Origin: Lysobacter firmicutimachus
GTDB taxonomy: Bacteria > Pseudomonadota > Gammaproteobacteria > Xanthomonadales > Xanthomonadaceae
DNA: 64,000 nt
Direction of reading: 5' to 3'
NCBI RefSeq assembly: GCF_037027445.1
Contig: NZ_JBANDL010000002.1
Location: 4,720,001-4,784,000 of the forward strand
Shown: in pieces, positions 28,538 to 37,987 of the stretch
Layout: each line of letters opens with the position of its first letter
Numbering within the stretch: position 1 is the stretch's first letter
Made by a program: the position numbers and the translations under genes
The notes under the pieces: model-generated
What the model was told of the DNA's origin: nothing
Seen by the model: only the letters and a program-made list of their open reading frames with translations
Database searches by the model: none

Positions 28538-28809
28538 AGGCTCCGGCGATCCCCGATCACCGCGCAGCACGGGCGAGGAGCGGCGCAAACCGCGACCGCA
28601 TTCCCCCGGCCGCGCCGCCGCCCGCCGCAGCCCGCGAAACAATCGTCCGCGCAAACACTGTCGCTCGCACACGCGCCCGTGCGCCAACGGCGTTCGAAAC
28701 GATCTCTGCGCGCACGGGCCCGCGATGCCCCGGAGCGCTGTCGCGAGCGCCGATCGATCGACGTCTTCTCCTGAGCGAAACGGCGCGCTACGGCGACGCC
28801 GCAGCCGAC

Positions 28810-30335
<1,526 letters not shown>

Positions 30336-31868
30336 ATGAACCTCGCCCTCGTCCACAGCCGCGCGCGCAGCGGCGTACGCGCGCCCGCGGTGCGGGTCGA
30401 AGTGCACCTCGGCGGCGGGCTGCCGTCGATGTCGATCGTCGGCCTGCCGGAGGCCGCGGTGCGCGAAGCCAAGGACCGGGTGCGCGCGGCGATCCAATGC
30501 GCGCGCTTCGAGTTTCCGCAGCGGCGCATCACCGTCAATCTGGCGCCGGCCGACCTGCCCAAGGACGGCGGCCGTTACGATCTGGCGATCGCGCTCGGCA
30601 TCCTCGCCGCCAGCGGCCAGATTCCGCTCGACGCGTTGGGCGAATGCGAGTTCCTCGGCGAACTCGGCCTGACCGGCGAACTGCGCGCCGTCGACGGCGT
30701 GTTGCCGGCGGCGCTGGCCGCCGCGGCCGCTGGCAGGCGCTTGATCGTGCCGGCAGGCAACGGCGCCGAAGCCGCGTTGGCCAGCCGGGTCGAAGCGCGC
30801 ACCGGCCGCACGCTGCTGGAAGTCTGCGGCCAACTCGCCGGCCGGCAAACCCTGCCGCTGGCGCAGGCCGTGCCGCTGCAGCACGCACCCGGACCGGACC
30901 TGCGCGACGTGCGCGGCCAGGCGCAGGCGCGGCGCGCGCTGGAGATCGCCGCAGCCGGTGCGCATCACCTGCTGCTGATCGGTCCGCCCGGCTGCGGCAA
31001 GACCCTGCTCGCCTCGCGCCTGCCCGGCCTGTTGCCCGAAGCCAGCGAAGACGAAGCCCTGGAAACGGCCGCCGTGGCTTCGGTGGCCGGCCGCGCGGAC
31101 GGTCGCGGCCTGGACCCGGCGCGCTGGCGCGAGCGCCCGTTCCGCGCCCCGCACCACACCGCCAGCGCGGTCGCGTTGATCGGCGGCGGCGCCGACCCGC
31201 GTCCCGGCGAGGTCTCGCTGGCCCACCATGGCGTGTTGTTCCTCGACGAATTGCCCGAATGGGAACGGCGCGCGCTGGAAGTGCTGCGCGAACCGCTGGA
31301 ATCGGGCACGGTGACGGTGTCGCGCGCGGCGCGCAGCGCCGAGTTTCCGGCGCGGTTCCAATTGGTCGCGGCGATGAATCCCTGCCCCTGCGGCTGGGCC
31401 GGCGACAGCAGCGGCCGTTGCCGCTGCGCCGAGGAAGCGATCCGCCGCTACCGCGCGCGCATCTCCGGGCCGCTGCTCGACCGCATCGACCTGCACCTGG
31501 AGGTGCCGCGACTGCCGCCGGCGCAACTGCGCCCCGACCAGCCCGAAGGCGAGAGCAGCGCCTGCGTGCGCGAACGCGTGCTCGCCGCGCGCGAGCGCCA
31601 ACACGCGCGCGCCGGCCAGCCCAACGCCCGCCTCGACCAAGCCCAGACCGAAACGCATTGCCGCCTGACCGCGCGCGATCAGGCCCTGCTCGAGCGCGCG
31701 GTCGAAGGGCTGCAATTGTCGGCGCGGTCGCTGCACCGGATCCTGCGCGTCGCCCGCACCATCGCCGACCTCGCCGGCAGCGAAAGCATCGCCACCGCGC
31801 ACCTGACCGAAGCGATCGGCTACCGGCGCGGCGAACGCGGCAGCGCCCATGCGCCACAGGCCGCGTAG
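30336..31868 (+). CDS. comM: YifB/ComM family AAA+ ATPase
   Basis: In naturally competent relatives, ComM is a hexameric helicase that promotes branch migration when incoming DNA integrates. The 510-residue product has the N-terminal ChlI-like domain (VEVHLGGGLPSMSIVGLPEAAV), Walker A GPPGCGKT, Walker B GVLFLDELPE and the NPCPCG cysteine motif with further Cys before the C-terminal Mg-chelatase-like domain. ATG 30336 follows AGGAA at 6 bp; ATG 30306 would add ten residues. The common database name Mg-chelatase subunit ChlI is misleading here, as no chelatase partner genes are near. Confidence 0.92.
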   Translation: MNLALVHSRARSGVRAPAVRVEVHLGGGLPSMSIVGLPEAAVREAKDRVRAAIQCARFEFPQRRITVNLAPADLPKDGGRYDLAIALGILAASGQIPLDALGECEFLGELGLTGELRAVDGVLPAALAAAAAGRRLIVPAGNGAEAALASRVEARTGRTLLEVCGQLAGRQTLPLAQAVPLQHAPGPDLRDVRGQAQARRALEIAAAGAHHLLLIGPPGCGKTLLASRLPGLLPEASEDEALETAAVASVAGRADGRGLDPARWRERPFRAPHHTASAVALIGGGADPRPGEVSLAHHGVLFLDELPEWERRALEVLREPLESGTVTVSRAARSAEFPARFQLVAAMNPCPCGWAGDSSGRCRCAEEAIRRYRARISGPLLDRIDLHLEVPRLPPAQLRPDQPEGESSACVRERVLAARERQHARAGQPNARLDQAQTETHCRLTARDQALLERAVEGLQLSARSLHRILRVARTIADLAGSESIATAHLTEAIGYRRGERGSAHAPQAA

Positions 31869-31974
31869 CGCGAGCGGTGCCCGCTCATGGTCCGGACGAT
31901 TGCGGCCGGACGATCGCGGCCCGCCGGCTACGCGCATCGTCCATCACTCAGCGATGCTGCGACGCTGCGGACCG

Positions 31975-32853
31975 CTATCGGGCGAACCTCTTCGCCCCGC
32001 CGACGCAGATCACCGCGCCCAGCGTCACCGCCAGCATGGTCCAGCTCACGTTTTCGTGCAGCAGCAACGCAGCCAGGCCCAGGCCCATGAACGGCTGCAG
32101 CAACTGCAATTGCCCGACCGCGGCGATGCCGCCTTGGGTCAGGCCGCGATACCAGAACACGAAACCGATCAGCATGCTGAAAAGCGAGACATAGGCCAGC
32201 CCCAGCCAGGCCGGTACACCGACGTGGCGCAACGAGGCCGGCGTGGTCCATACGGTGATCGCGAGCATCGCCGGCAGCGCCAGCACCAGCGCCCAACTGA
32301 TGACCTGCCAGCCTCCCAGCGTGCGCGACAGCCGTGCGCCTTCGGCGTAGCCCAGGCCGCATAGCACGATCGCGGCCAGCATCAGCAAGTCGCCGCGCAG
32401 CGAGGTTTCGATCCCGCCCCAGGCGGCATAGCCGACGACGAACGCGCTGCCGAGCAGCGAAAACAGCCAGAACGGCGGCCGCGGACGCTCGCCGCCGCGC
32501 AGCACCGCGAACACCGCCGTGCACAGCGGCAGCAGGCCGACGAACACGATCGAATGCGCGGCGGTCACGTGCTGCAAGGCCAGGGCGGTCAGCAAGGGGA
32601 ACCCGACCACACAGCCCAGGGCGGTGACGGCGATGGACGGCAGGTCCGCGAGTTGCGGCCGCGGCTGCCGCAACAGCACCAGCAGGGCCAGGCCCAGCAC
32701 GGCGGCGATGGTGGCCCGCGCGCAGGTCAGGAAGGTCGGATCGAAATCGGCGACGGCGATCCGCGTCGCCGGCAGCGAGCCGGCGAAGATGGCCACGCCG
32801 ATGAAACCGTTGATCCAGCCGCGGGTGCTCGTTTTCACCGAAGACTCCTTCAT
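31975..32853 (-). CDS. EamA/DMT family transporter
   Basis: Inner-membrane exporter-type protein of 292 residues with ten hydrophobic segments in two EamA repeats (first from GWINGFIGVAIFAGS, second from GDLLMLAAIVLCGLG). The substrate is unknown; many members export amino acids or related metabolites. ATG 32851-32853 follows AAGGAG on the minus strand. It is divergent from a MocR-type regulator, a common arrangement in which the regulator controls the transporter. Confidence 0.85.
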   Translation of the reverse strand: MKESSVKTSTRGWINGFIGVAIFAGSLPATRIAVADFDPTFLTCARATIAAVLGLALLVLLRQPRPQLADLPSIAVTALGCVVGFPLLTALALQHVTAAHSIVFVGLLPLCTAVFAVLRGGERPRPPFWLFSLLGSAFVVGYAAWGGIETSLRGDLLMLAAIVLCGLGYAEGARLSRTLGGWQVISWALVLALPAMLAITVWTTPASLRHVGVPAWLGLAYVSLFSMLIGFVFWYRGLTQGGIAAVGQLQLLQPFMGLGLAALLLHENVSWTMLAVTLGAVICVGGAKRFAR

Positions 32854-32961
32854 CGCCGGCGCCCAGCAAATCACCCGGCGGTCGGCTCGAACAGGCACAA
32901 TCCCAATACAATTCGAAGTGACTGTTATGGCAATAGAACCAGCACAGTCGAAGGAGATCGG

Positions 32962-34350
32962 ATGCAACGCAAGGGCACGCGCATCGCCGCGGTGATGGCG
33001 GACGTCCGTTCGAAGATCGCCGCCCGGGCCTATCTGCCGGGGACGCGCCTGCCCTCGGTGCGCGCCCAGGCGCGGGCGATGCGGCTGTCGGTCTCGACCG
33101 TGGTCGAGGCGTATGAGCGGCTGGCCGCCGAAGGCGCGGTCGCCTCCCGTCCGGGCTCGGGCTTCTACGTCGCCGGTCCGGCCGCGCCCCTGGCGCTGAC
33201 CGACATCGGCCCGCGGCTGGACCGTGCGATCGACCCGTTATGGGTCTCGCGTCAGGCGCTGGAAACCGGTGCCGGATCGCTCAAGCCGGGCTGCGGCTGG
33301 CTGCCGGCGTCGTGGATGTACGAAGCGGGAATGCGTCGCGCCCTGCGCGCGCTGGCGCGGGCGGACACGCTGGAGCTGACCGACTACGCCACGCCGCTGG
33401 GCCATCCGGCGCTGCGCCGTTTCCTGTGCCGGCGCCTGGCCGCCACCGGGGTCGAAGCCGCGCCCGAACAGCTCCTGCTGACCGAATCAGGCACTCAGGC
33501 GATCGACTTGATCTGCCGCTATCTGCTCGAACCGGGCGATACCGTGCTGGTCGACGATCCGTGCTATTTCAACTTCCATGCCCTGCTCAAGGCGCATCGC
33601 GCGCACGTGGTGGGCGTGCCCTACACCGCCAACGGCCCGGACCTGGAGCGCTTCGAGACTGCGCTGCGCGAGCATGCGCCGCGGCTCTACATCACCAACT
33701 CCGGCATCCACAATCCCACCGGCGCGACGCTGTCGCCGGTGGTCGCCCATCGCGTGCTCAAGCTCGCCGATGCGGCGGGGCTGGCGATCGTCGAGGACGA
33801 CATCTTCGCCGACTTCGAGCTCGCGCCGGCGCCGCGCCTGGCCGCGTTCGACGGTCTGGCGCGGGTGGCGCATATCGGCAGCTTCTCCAAGACCATCTCC
33901 GCCTCGCTGCGCTGCGGCTACATCGCCGCGCCGGCCGGTTGGATCGAGGGCCTGACCGACCTGAAGATCGCCACCAGTTTCGGCGGCGGACGCCTGGCCG
34001 CCGACGCGGTGCTGACCGCACTGACCGACGCCGGCTATCGCCGGCACATGGAGGCGGTGCGGCTGCGCCTGGCCGAGGCGATGGACAAAACCCTGAGCCG
34101 GCTGCAGGCGCTCGGCATCGAGCCCTGGCTGCGGCCGCAGGCCGGCATGTTCGCCTGGTGCCGGCTGCCCGACGGCAGCGACGCCGCCGCCATCGCCCGT
34201 ACCTGCCTGAAGGACGGAGTGGTCCTGGCGCCGGGCAATGCCTTCAGCCAGTCGCAGAGCGCCGGCGATTTCCTGCGCTTCAACGTCGCCCAATCCGCCG
34301 ACAGCCGGGTGTTCGAGGTCCTGGCGCGCGCCATCGCCGCTCCGCCGTAA
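32962..34350 (+). CDS. MocR/PdxR-type GntR regulator with aminotransferase domain
   Basis: Transcription factor fusing a GntR winged helix (residues about 8-75: LPSVRAQARAMRLSVSTVVEAYERL) to a class I aminotransferase-like PLP domain. The PLP lysine is visible in SFSKTISASLRCGY, and TNSGIHNPTGATL and EDDIFADF are typical fold motifs. Such proteins usually sense PLP or an amino acid rather than transaminate. Start ATG 32962 is preceded by AAGGAG. The 108-bp gap to the EamA gene has an AT-rich patch with TACAAT at 32907-32912. Likely regulates that exporter. Confidence 0.9.
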   Translation: MQRKGTRIAAVMADVRSKIAARAYLPGTRLPSVRAQARAMRLSVSTVVEAYERLAAEGAVASRPGSGFYVAGPAAPLALTDIGPRLDRAIDPLWVSRQALETGAGSLKPGCGWLPASWMYEAGMRRALRALARADTLELTDYATPLGHPALRRFLCRRLAATGVEAAPEQLLLTESGTQAIDLICRYLLEPGDTVLVDDPCYFNFHALLKAHRAHVVGVPYTANGPDLERFETALREHAPRLYITNSGIHNPTGATLSPVVAHRVLKLADAAGLAIVEDDIFADFELAPAPRLAAFDGLARVAHIGSFSKTISASLRCGYIAAPAGWIEGLTDLKIATSFGGGRLAADAVLTALTDAGYRRHMEAVRLRLAEAMDKTLSRLQALGIEPWLRPQAGMFAWCRLPDGSDAAAIARTCLKDGVVLAPGNAFSQSQSAGDFLRFNVAQSADSRVFEVLARAIAAPP

Positions 34351-34617
34351 CGCCTCACCGGCGCCTGCCCGTCGCATGCCCGATCCGGGCAACCCCGCCC
34401 CACGCGCCCCAGAACCAGCGACATCGGTCGCCGCCGCCGCGGCGCGCGGCCACGACGACAACGTGCGCGGTAAGCGACGAGCATGCCGACTGCGGTGCGC
34501 CCCATAAGAAACAAAGCCTTAGGCCGTTTTATTCCCGTTTTATACCCGCGGCTGCGCTGGCTTCGGCGCGCCGCGGCCACCTACCCTGGACCGGTCTCCC
34601 AGCCACAGGAAGTGCTC

Positions 34618-35004
34618 ATGTTTTGCATCCGTGCTTTACCTCCCCTGATCGTCGCCGTTGCCGCCGCCATCGCCTTCGTCCCCAGCGCCCGGGCGCACGA
34701 AACCCTGCCGCCGGACTGGTGCCTGGACAGCAAGCGCGAAGCCGAGATCGTCGCCAAGTTCGAGTTCGACGGCGACGAGCTGCGCGAAGTGGCCGACAAG
34801 TGCGGCATCGTCGAGCACGACGACTGGCTGACCGCCAGCGCGACGCTCGCCGCCTATTGCAAGATCGTCACGCCGCTGAAGGACGCCGTGCCCTTCGTGT
34901 TCGGCCCCGACAGCTATGCCGGCGAAGGCCACCACGCCGAGTATCGCCTCGACGACGGCGCCACCGGCGTTTGCGCGGTGTGTCCGCCGCGGCCGGCCAA
35001 GTGA
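34618..35004 (+). CDS. Small exported protein, function unknown
   Basis: The 128-residue product has a signal peptide (hydrophobic core VAVAAAIAFVP, likely cleavage after ARA near residue 26), preceded by CAGGAAG as ribosome-binding site. The mature part is acidic with four Cys (in DWCLDS, KCGIV, YCKIV and VCAVCPP; five counting both in the last motif), so disulphides are possible. I do not recognise a domain. It is alone, convergent with the TPR/PAS gene. A short AT-rich patch about 80-110 bp upstream could hold its promoter. Confidence 0.7.
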   Translation: MFCIRALPPLIVAVAAAIAFVPSARAHETLPPDWCLDSKREAEIVAKFEFDGDELREVADKCGIVEHDDWLTASATLAAYCKIVTPLKDAVPFVFGPDSYAGEGHHAEYRLDDGATGVCAVCPPRPAK

Positions 35005-35026
35005 ACCGATGCGGCAGGGACGCCGC

Positions 35027-37258
35027 TCACACCATCGCGTCGCGACGGGTATAGGCCAATACCGCATCGACGCGTTGCTGCAAGGCGGCGCGGCTGTCGG
35101 CCGGCAGCCCGTCGCAACGGCTCAGTACGTAGTAGGCCGAGCGCAGCACGTCGCGCCAGCGCGGATTGCGCGGCAGTTTGGACACGGCCAGATAACGCTC
35201 CAGCGCCCGCGCGCGCAGGCGGCCGTCGTCGATGTTGACCCGCCAGATCCGGCTCTTCTCCGCCAGTTCCAGGCGACCGGTGCCGGTGGCGCGTTCCCAG
35301 GCTTCGAGCGTGGCCAACATCAGTTCGACCAGACTGCGGCGGAAGCCGTCGCGCATCGCCGCGTCGGCGGCGCCGTCGGCGGCCGCGACGGACGCCGCGC
35401 CGACCACGACACCGGGCTCCGCGCCGGTCGCATCCGTCGCATCCGTCGCATCCGTCGCGGCCGTTGCGGCGATCGGCGCGCCGGCCGTCGTAGCGGCGTC
35501 GCTCGGTTGCAGCGCCAGCACCACCAGCCCGTCGCCGCCCGACCAGGGTTCCAATGCCGCGATCAACGGCCGGCCCTGACGCGTGGCCAGCGACAGGCGC
35601 TGCGCCGCACTGTCTTCCATGCGTTCCAGCGCCGAGGCCAGGGCATGGCCGCCGGCCTCGTCGAAAAACCCCGCCAGCGGCTGCCCGACCAGGCCCTCCT
35701 CGTCGCCGGCGCCGAGGCGCAAGCGGCCGGCGCGGTTCACCGCGAGCACCTGGCCTTCCGCATCGAGCAGGCACAACGCGTCGTCGCGGCTGTCGAGCAG
35801 GGCCTGCAGCAGGCTGCGGTCTTCGGCCAGGGCGTCGGCCTCGCGCCGATAGCGCGCCAGCTCCTCCTCGTGGCGCACGCGCCGCGCCTCCTCGCGCAAG
35901 CGCTCGCGCTGGCGCCGCCGCTGCAACAGCAACCACACGCCCAGCACCGCCGCCAACCCTGCCGCTCCGGCGAACCACAGCATCAGCGTGCGCTGCTGGA
36001 ACTGCGCGCTGCGCAGTCGGTTTTCGCTCTCCAGCGCGGCGATGGTGCGTTGCTGCTCAGCGGATTCGAAACGCACCCGCAACCAGTCCAACTGACGGTC
36101 GTGCTGGGCGCGCGCCAGGGCGATCGCCTTGGCGTGCGCTTCGCGCAGGGTGGCGTTGGCCGCGGCGGCCTCGCCGGCGCTTTCCTGAGCGGCGGCCAGC
36201 GCTTCGAGCAAGGCCACCCGCATCGGATCGCCCTCAGGCACCGCCGCCAAGGCTTCGCGCAATCGGGCCGCGGCCACCGCCGTGTTTCCGGACAACTGCG
36301 CGGTGCGCGCGATCTGCAGCTGCAGCGCCGGCGGCAATGGCAGCTTCCAGGCGTCGGCCAGGGCCAACGCGGCGGCGCTCCAGCGCTGCGCCTGGGCGAT
36401 GCCGCCCTGCGACAGCGCGACCCGGGTCAGGCCGTCGTGCACGCGCAATTCGTACACCCGGTTGCCGTCGGCGCGATAGGCCGCCAGCGCCTCCTGCAAC
36501 CAGGCAGAGGCCTGGCGCGCATCGCCGGTGTCCAATGCGACCTCGGCCATGGTTTCCAGCACATGCGCGGCTTCCACCGGCTCGGCCTTGGCCCGGTACG
36601 CGGCCAGGGCATCGCGGTAGTAGCGCATCGCCGGTTCGGTTTCGCCGAGTTCGCGATAGACGTCGGCGAGATTGTTCAGCACCGCGCCGGAGACCTCGCC
36701 GCGCGCGCGCTGGATGTCCAGGCTCGCGGTAAGGCTGCGCAGGGCGCCGCGGAAATCGCCGAGCCGGCGCAAGGCCGCGCCGACGTTGCTCAGGTCGCGC
36801 GCGGTCGCGGCGCGATCGCCGAGTTCGGCCGACAGGGCGGCCGCGCATTCGAAGCGCGTCAGCGCCTGCGGAACCGCTTCGCGACGGAAGTCGAGGATGC
36901 CGCGACGGCGCACCAGCTCGTAACGCAGGCCGGCGTCGCCGGGGTTGCCGATCACCGCTTCGGCGCAATCCAGCGCGCGCTCGGCCTCGTCGAGACGTCC
37001 CGCCTCGAGTTGCGACTTGGCCTGCGCGAACAGCGCCGCGGCGCCGCCGTCGGCGGCGGTAGGCGCGATCTTGGCCCGTTGCAGGCACAAGGCCGGCTGC
37101 GGCAAGGTCCGGGCGGCCCGCGGCGGGTCGCACTGGGCCGCGGCCTGCGCGCTCGCGCAGACGCTCGACACGGCGACGGCGATCCAGGCGCCCAGCCACA
37201 CCGCCGCGCGAGTCCGCACCGGGGGACGACAACGAACCGCCTCGGCCCATCCAGGCAT
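35027..37258 (-). CDS. Membrane-anchored TPR/PAS-like regulatory protein
   Basis: Probably a sensor or signal-transfer protein. The 743-residue product has a signal peptide or anchor (residues about 18-40), five to seven TPR-like repeats over about 60-400 (periplasmic if exported), a membrane segment (LMLWFAGAAGLAAVLGVWLL), a basic coiled coil, and a cytoplasmic PAS-like part (LLDAEGQVLAVNRAGRLRLG). The C-terminal module, around SLVELMLATLEAWERATG and AEKSRIWRVNIDDGRLRAR, looks conserved but I cannot name it. A low-complexity Ala-Thr-Asp stretch lies before it. No kinase or GGDEF domain is visible. Start ATG 37256-37258 was chosen because it leads into the hydrophobic segment. Confidence 0.75.
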   Translation of the reverse strand: MPGWAEAVRCRPPVRTRAAVWLGAWIAVAVSSVCASAQAAAQCDPPRAARTLPQPALCLQRAKIAPTAADGGAAALFAQAKSQLEAGRLDEAERALDCAEAVIGNPGDAGLRYELVRRRGILDFRREAVPQALTRFECAAALSAELGDRAATARDLSNVGAALRRLGDFRGALRSLTASLDIQRARGEVSGAVLNNLADVYRELGETEPAMRYYRDALAAYRAKAEPVEAAHVLETMAEVALDTGDARQASAWLQEALAAYRADGNRVYELRVHDGLTRVALSQGGIAQAQRWSAAALALADAWKLPLPPALQLQIARTAQLSGNTAVAAARLREALAAVPEGDPMRVALLEALAAAQESAGEAAAANATLREAHAKAIALARAQHDRQLDWLRVRFESAEQQRTIAALESENRLRSAQFQQRTLMLWFAGAAGLAAVLGVWLLLQRRRQRERLREEARRVRHEEELARYRREADALAEDRSLLQALLDSRDDALCLLDAEGQVLAVNRAGRLRLGAGDEEGLVGQPLAGFFDEAGGHALASALERMEDSAAQRLSLATRQGRPLIAALEPWSGGDGLVVLALQPSDAATTAGAPIAATAATDATDATDATGAEPGVVVGAASVAAADGAADAAMRDGFRRSLVELMLATLEAWERATGTGRLELAEKSRIWRVNIDDGRLRARALERYLAVSKLPRNPRWRDVLRSAYYVLSRCDGLPADSRAALQQRVDAVLAYTRRDAMV
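35427..35458. repeat. 9-bp tandem repeat inside the TPR/PAS gene
   Basis: GTCGCATCC is repeated three times with a partial fourth. On the coding strand it gives an Ala-Thr-Asp triplet repeat in the linker before the C-terminal module. Being a multiple of three, copy-number change would alter linker length without a frameshift. Confidence 0.7.
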
Positions 37259-37987
37259 CGCGCCGCCCCTAGTCCTTATCCGCCGGCATGCCGGCAGCCG
37301 GCCCCGGGCCGTCGGGGGCGATCGCATCGTCCGGTCGCGCGGGCCGGCGTCCGCCGGCGCAGGCGCGCTGCCCGCAGACCCGCACGCTGTGCCGGTCCGC
37401 GACCCCAAGCTTGCTCATCTGCCACCTGCCTCATGCGGATATGGGCCCAGCGCGGAGTGCGTCCGTCCGGGCGAAACACCTCGTCCTTGTCGGGGTCGGG
37501 CCCAGCTTAGCAGCCCGCTCAGGAGCGCTGATAGCCGGCCCGACCGCGGCGCGGCAAGCCGGGAGCCGCGGCCGGCCGGTGCGCGGCGCCCGATCCGCAC
37601 CGGACGTCGCGACGGCGCCGAACGTGCCGGCGACGGCAGCGCTCCGTTGCCGATGCCTGAGCCTTTCGCCGGCACGCCATCCACCGCCGTCGCAGGCCGG
37701 GCCGGTGCGCCGTGCGCGCTCGACCGTGGCGAGGCAGGCATCGCGAAGACACGCGACGAAGCGCCTGCACAGCGAGCCTCTTCGAACACAAGCCGACGCC
37801 CGCGAGCGTCGATGCGTCCGTGACGCGAGTCGCGAACGCACGCATTCGCTACACATCCGATCGTGCGGAAACATCTCGAAAACATGTCGTTTCGATGACA
37901 AACGGTATCCGTGATCTCCCTAGCTAGTCGATCCCTTCGCTTGTTGTTCTAATCCGCCGACCTCCCCTCAGCGCAGGCGATCGCCCC
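37259..37987. other. Gene-free stretch between divergent TPR/PAS and LysM genes
   Basis: About 730 bp with no gene I can support. There is a 12-bp palindrome (CCGGCATGCCGG, 37281-37292) and lower GC toward 37860-37960, where a promoter for the LysM gene is likely. No clear -35/-10 pair and no plant-inducible-promoter (TTCGC-N15-TTCGC) box is seen. Confidence 0.4.

Noticed and set aside
30336..31868. Magnesium chelatase subunit for chlorophyll synthesis
   Set aside because: The N-terminal domain and NPCPCG motif fit YifB/ComM; no other chelatase genes are present.
37840..37987. Plant-inducible-promoter box (HrpX type) before the LysM gene
   Set aside because: TTCGC is present at 37845 and 37936 but no second TTCGC lies 15 bp away in either case.
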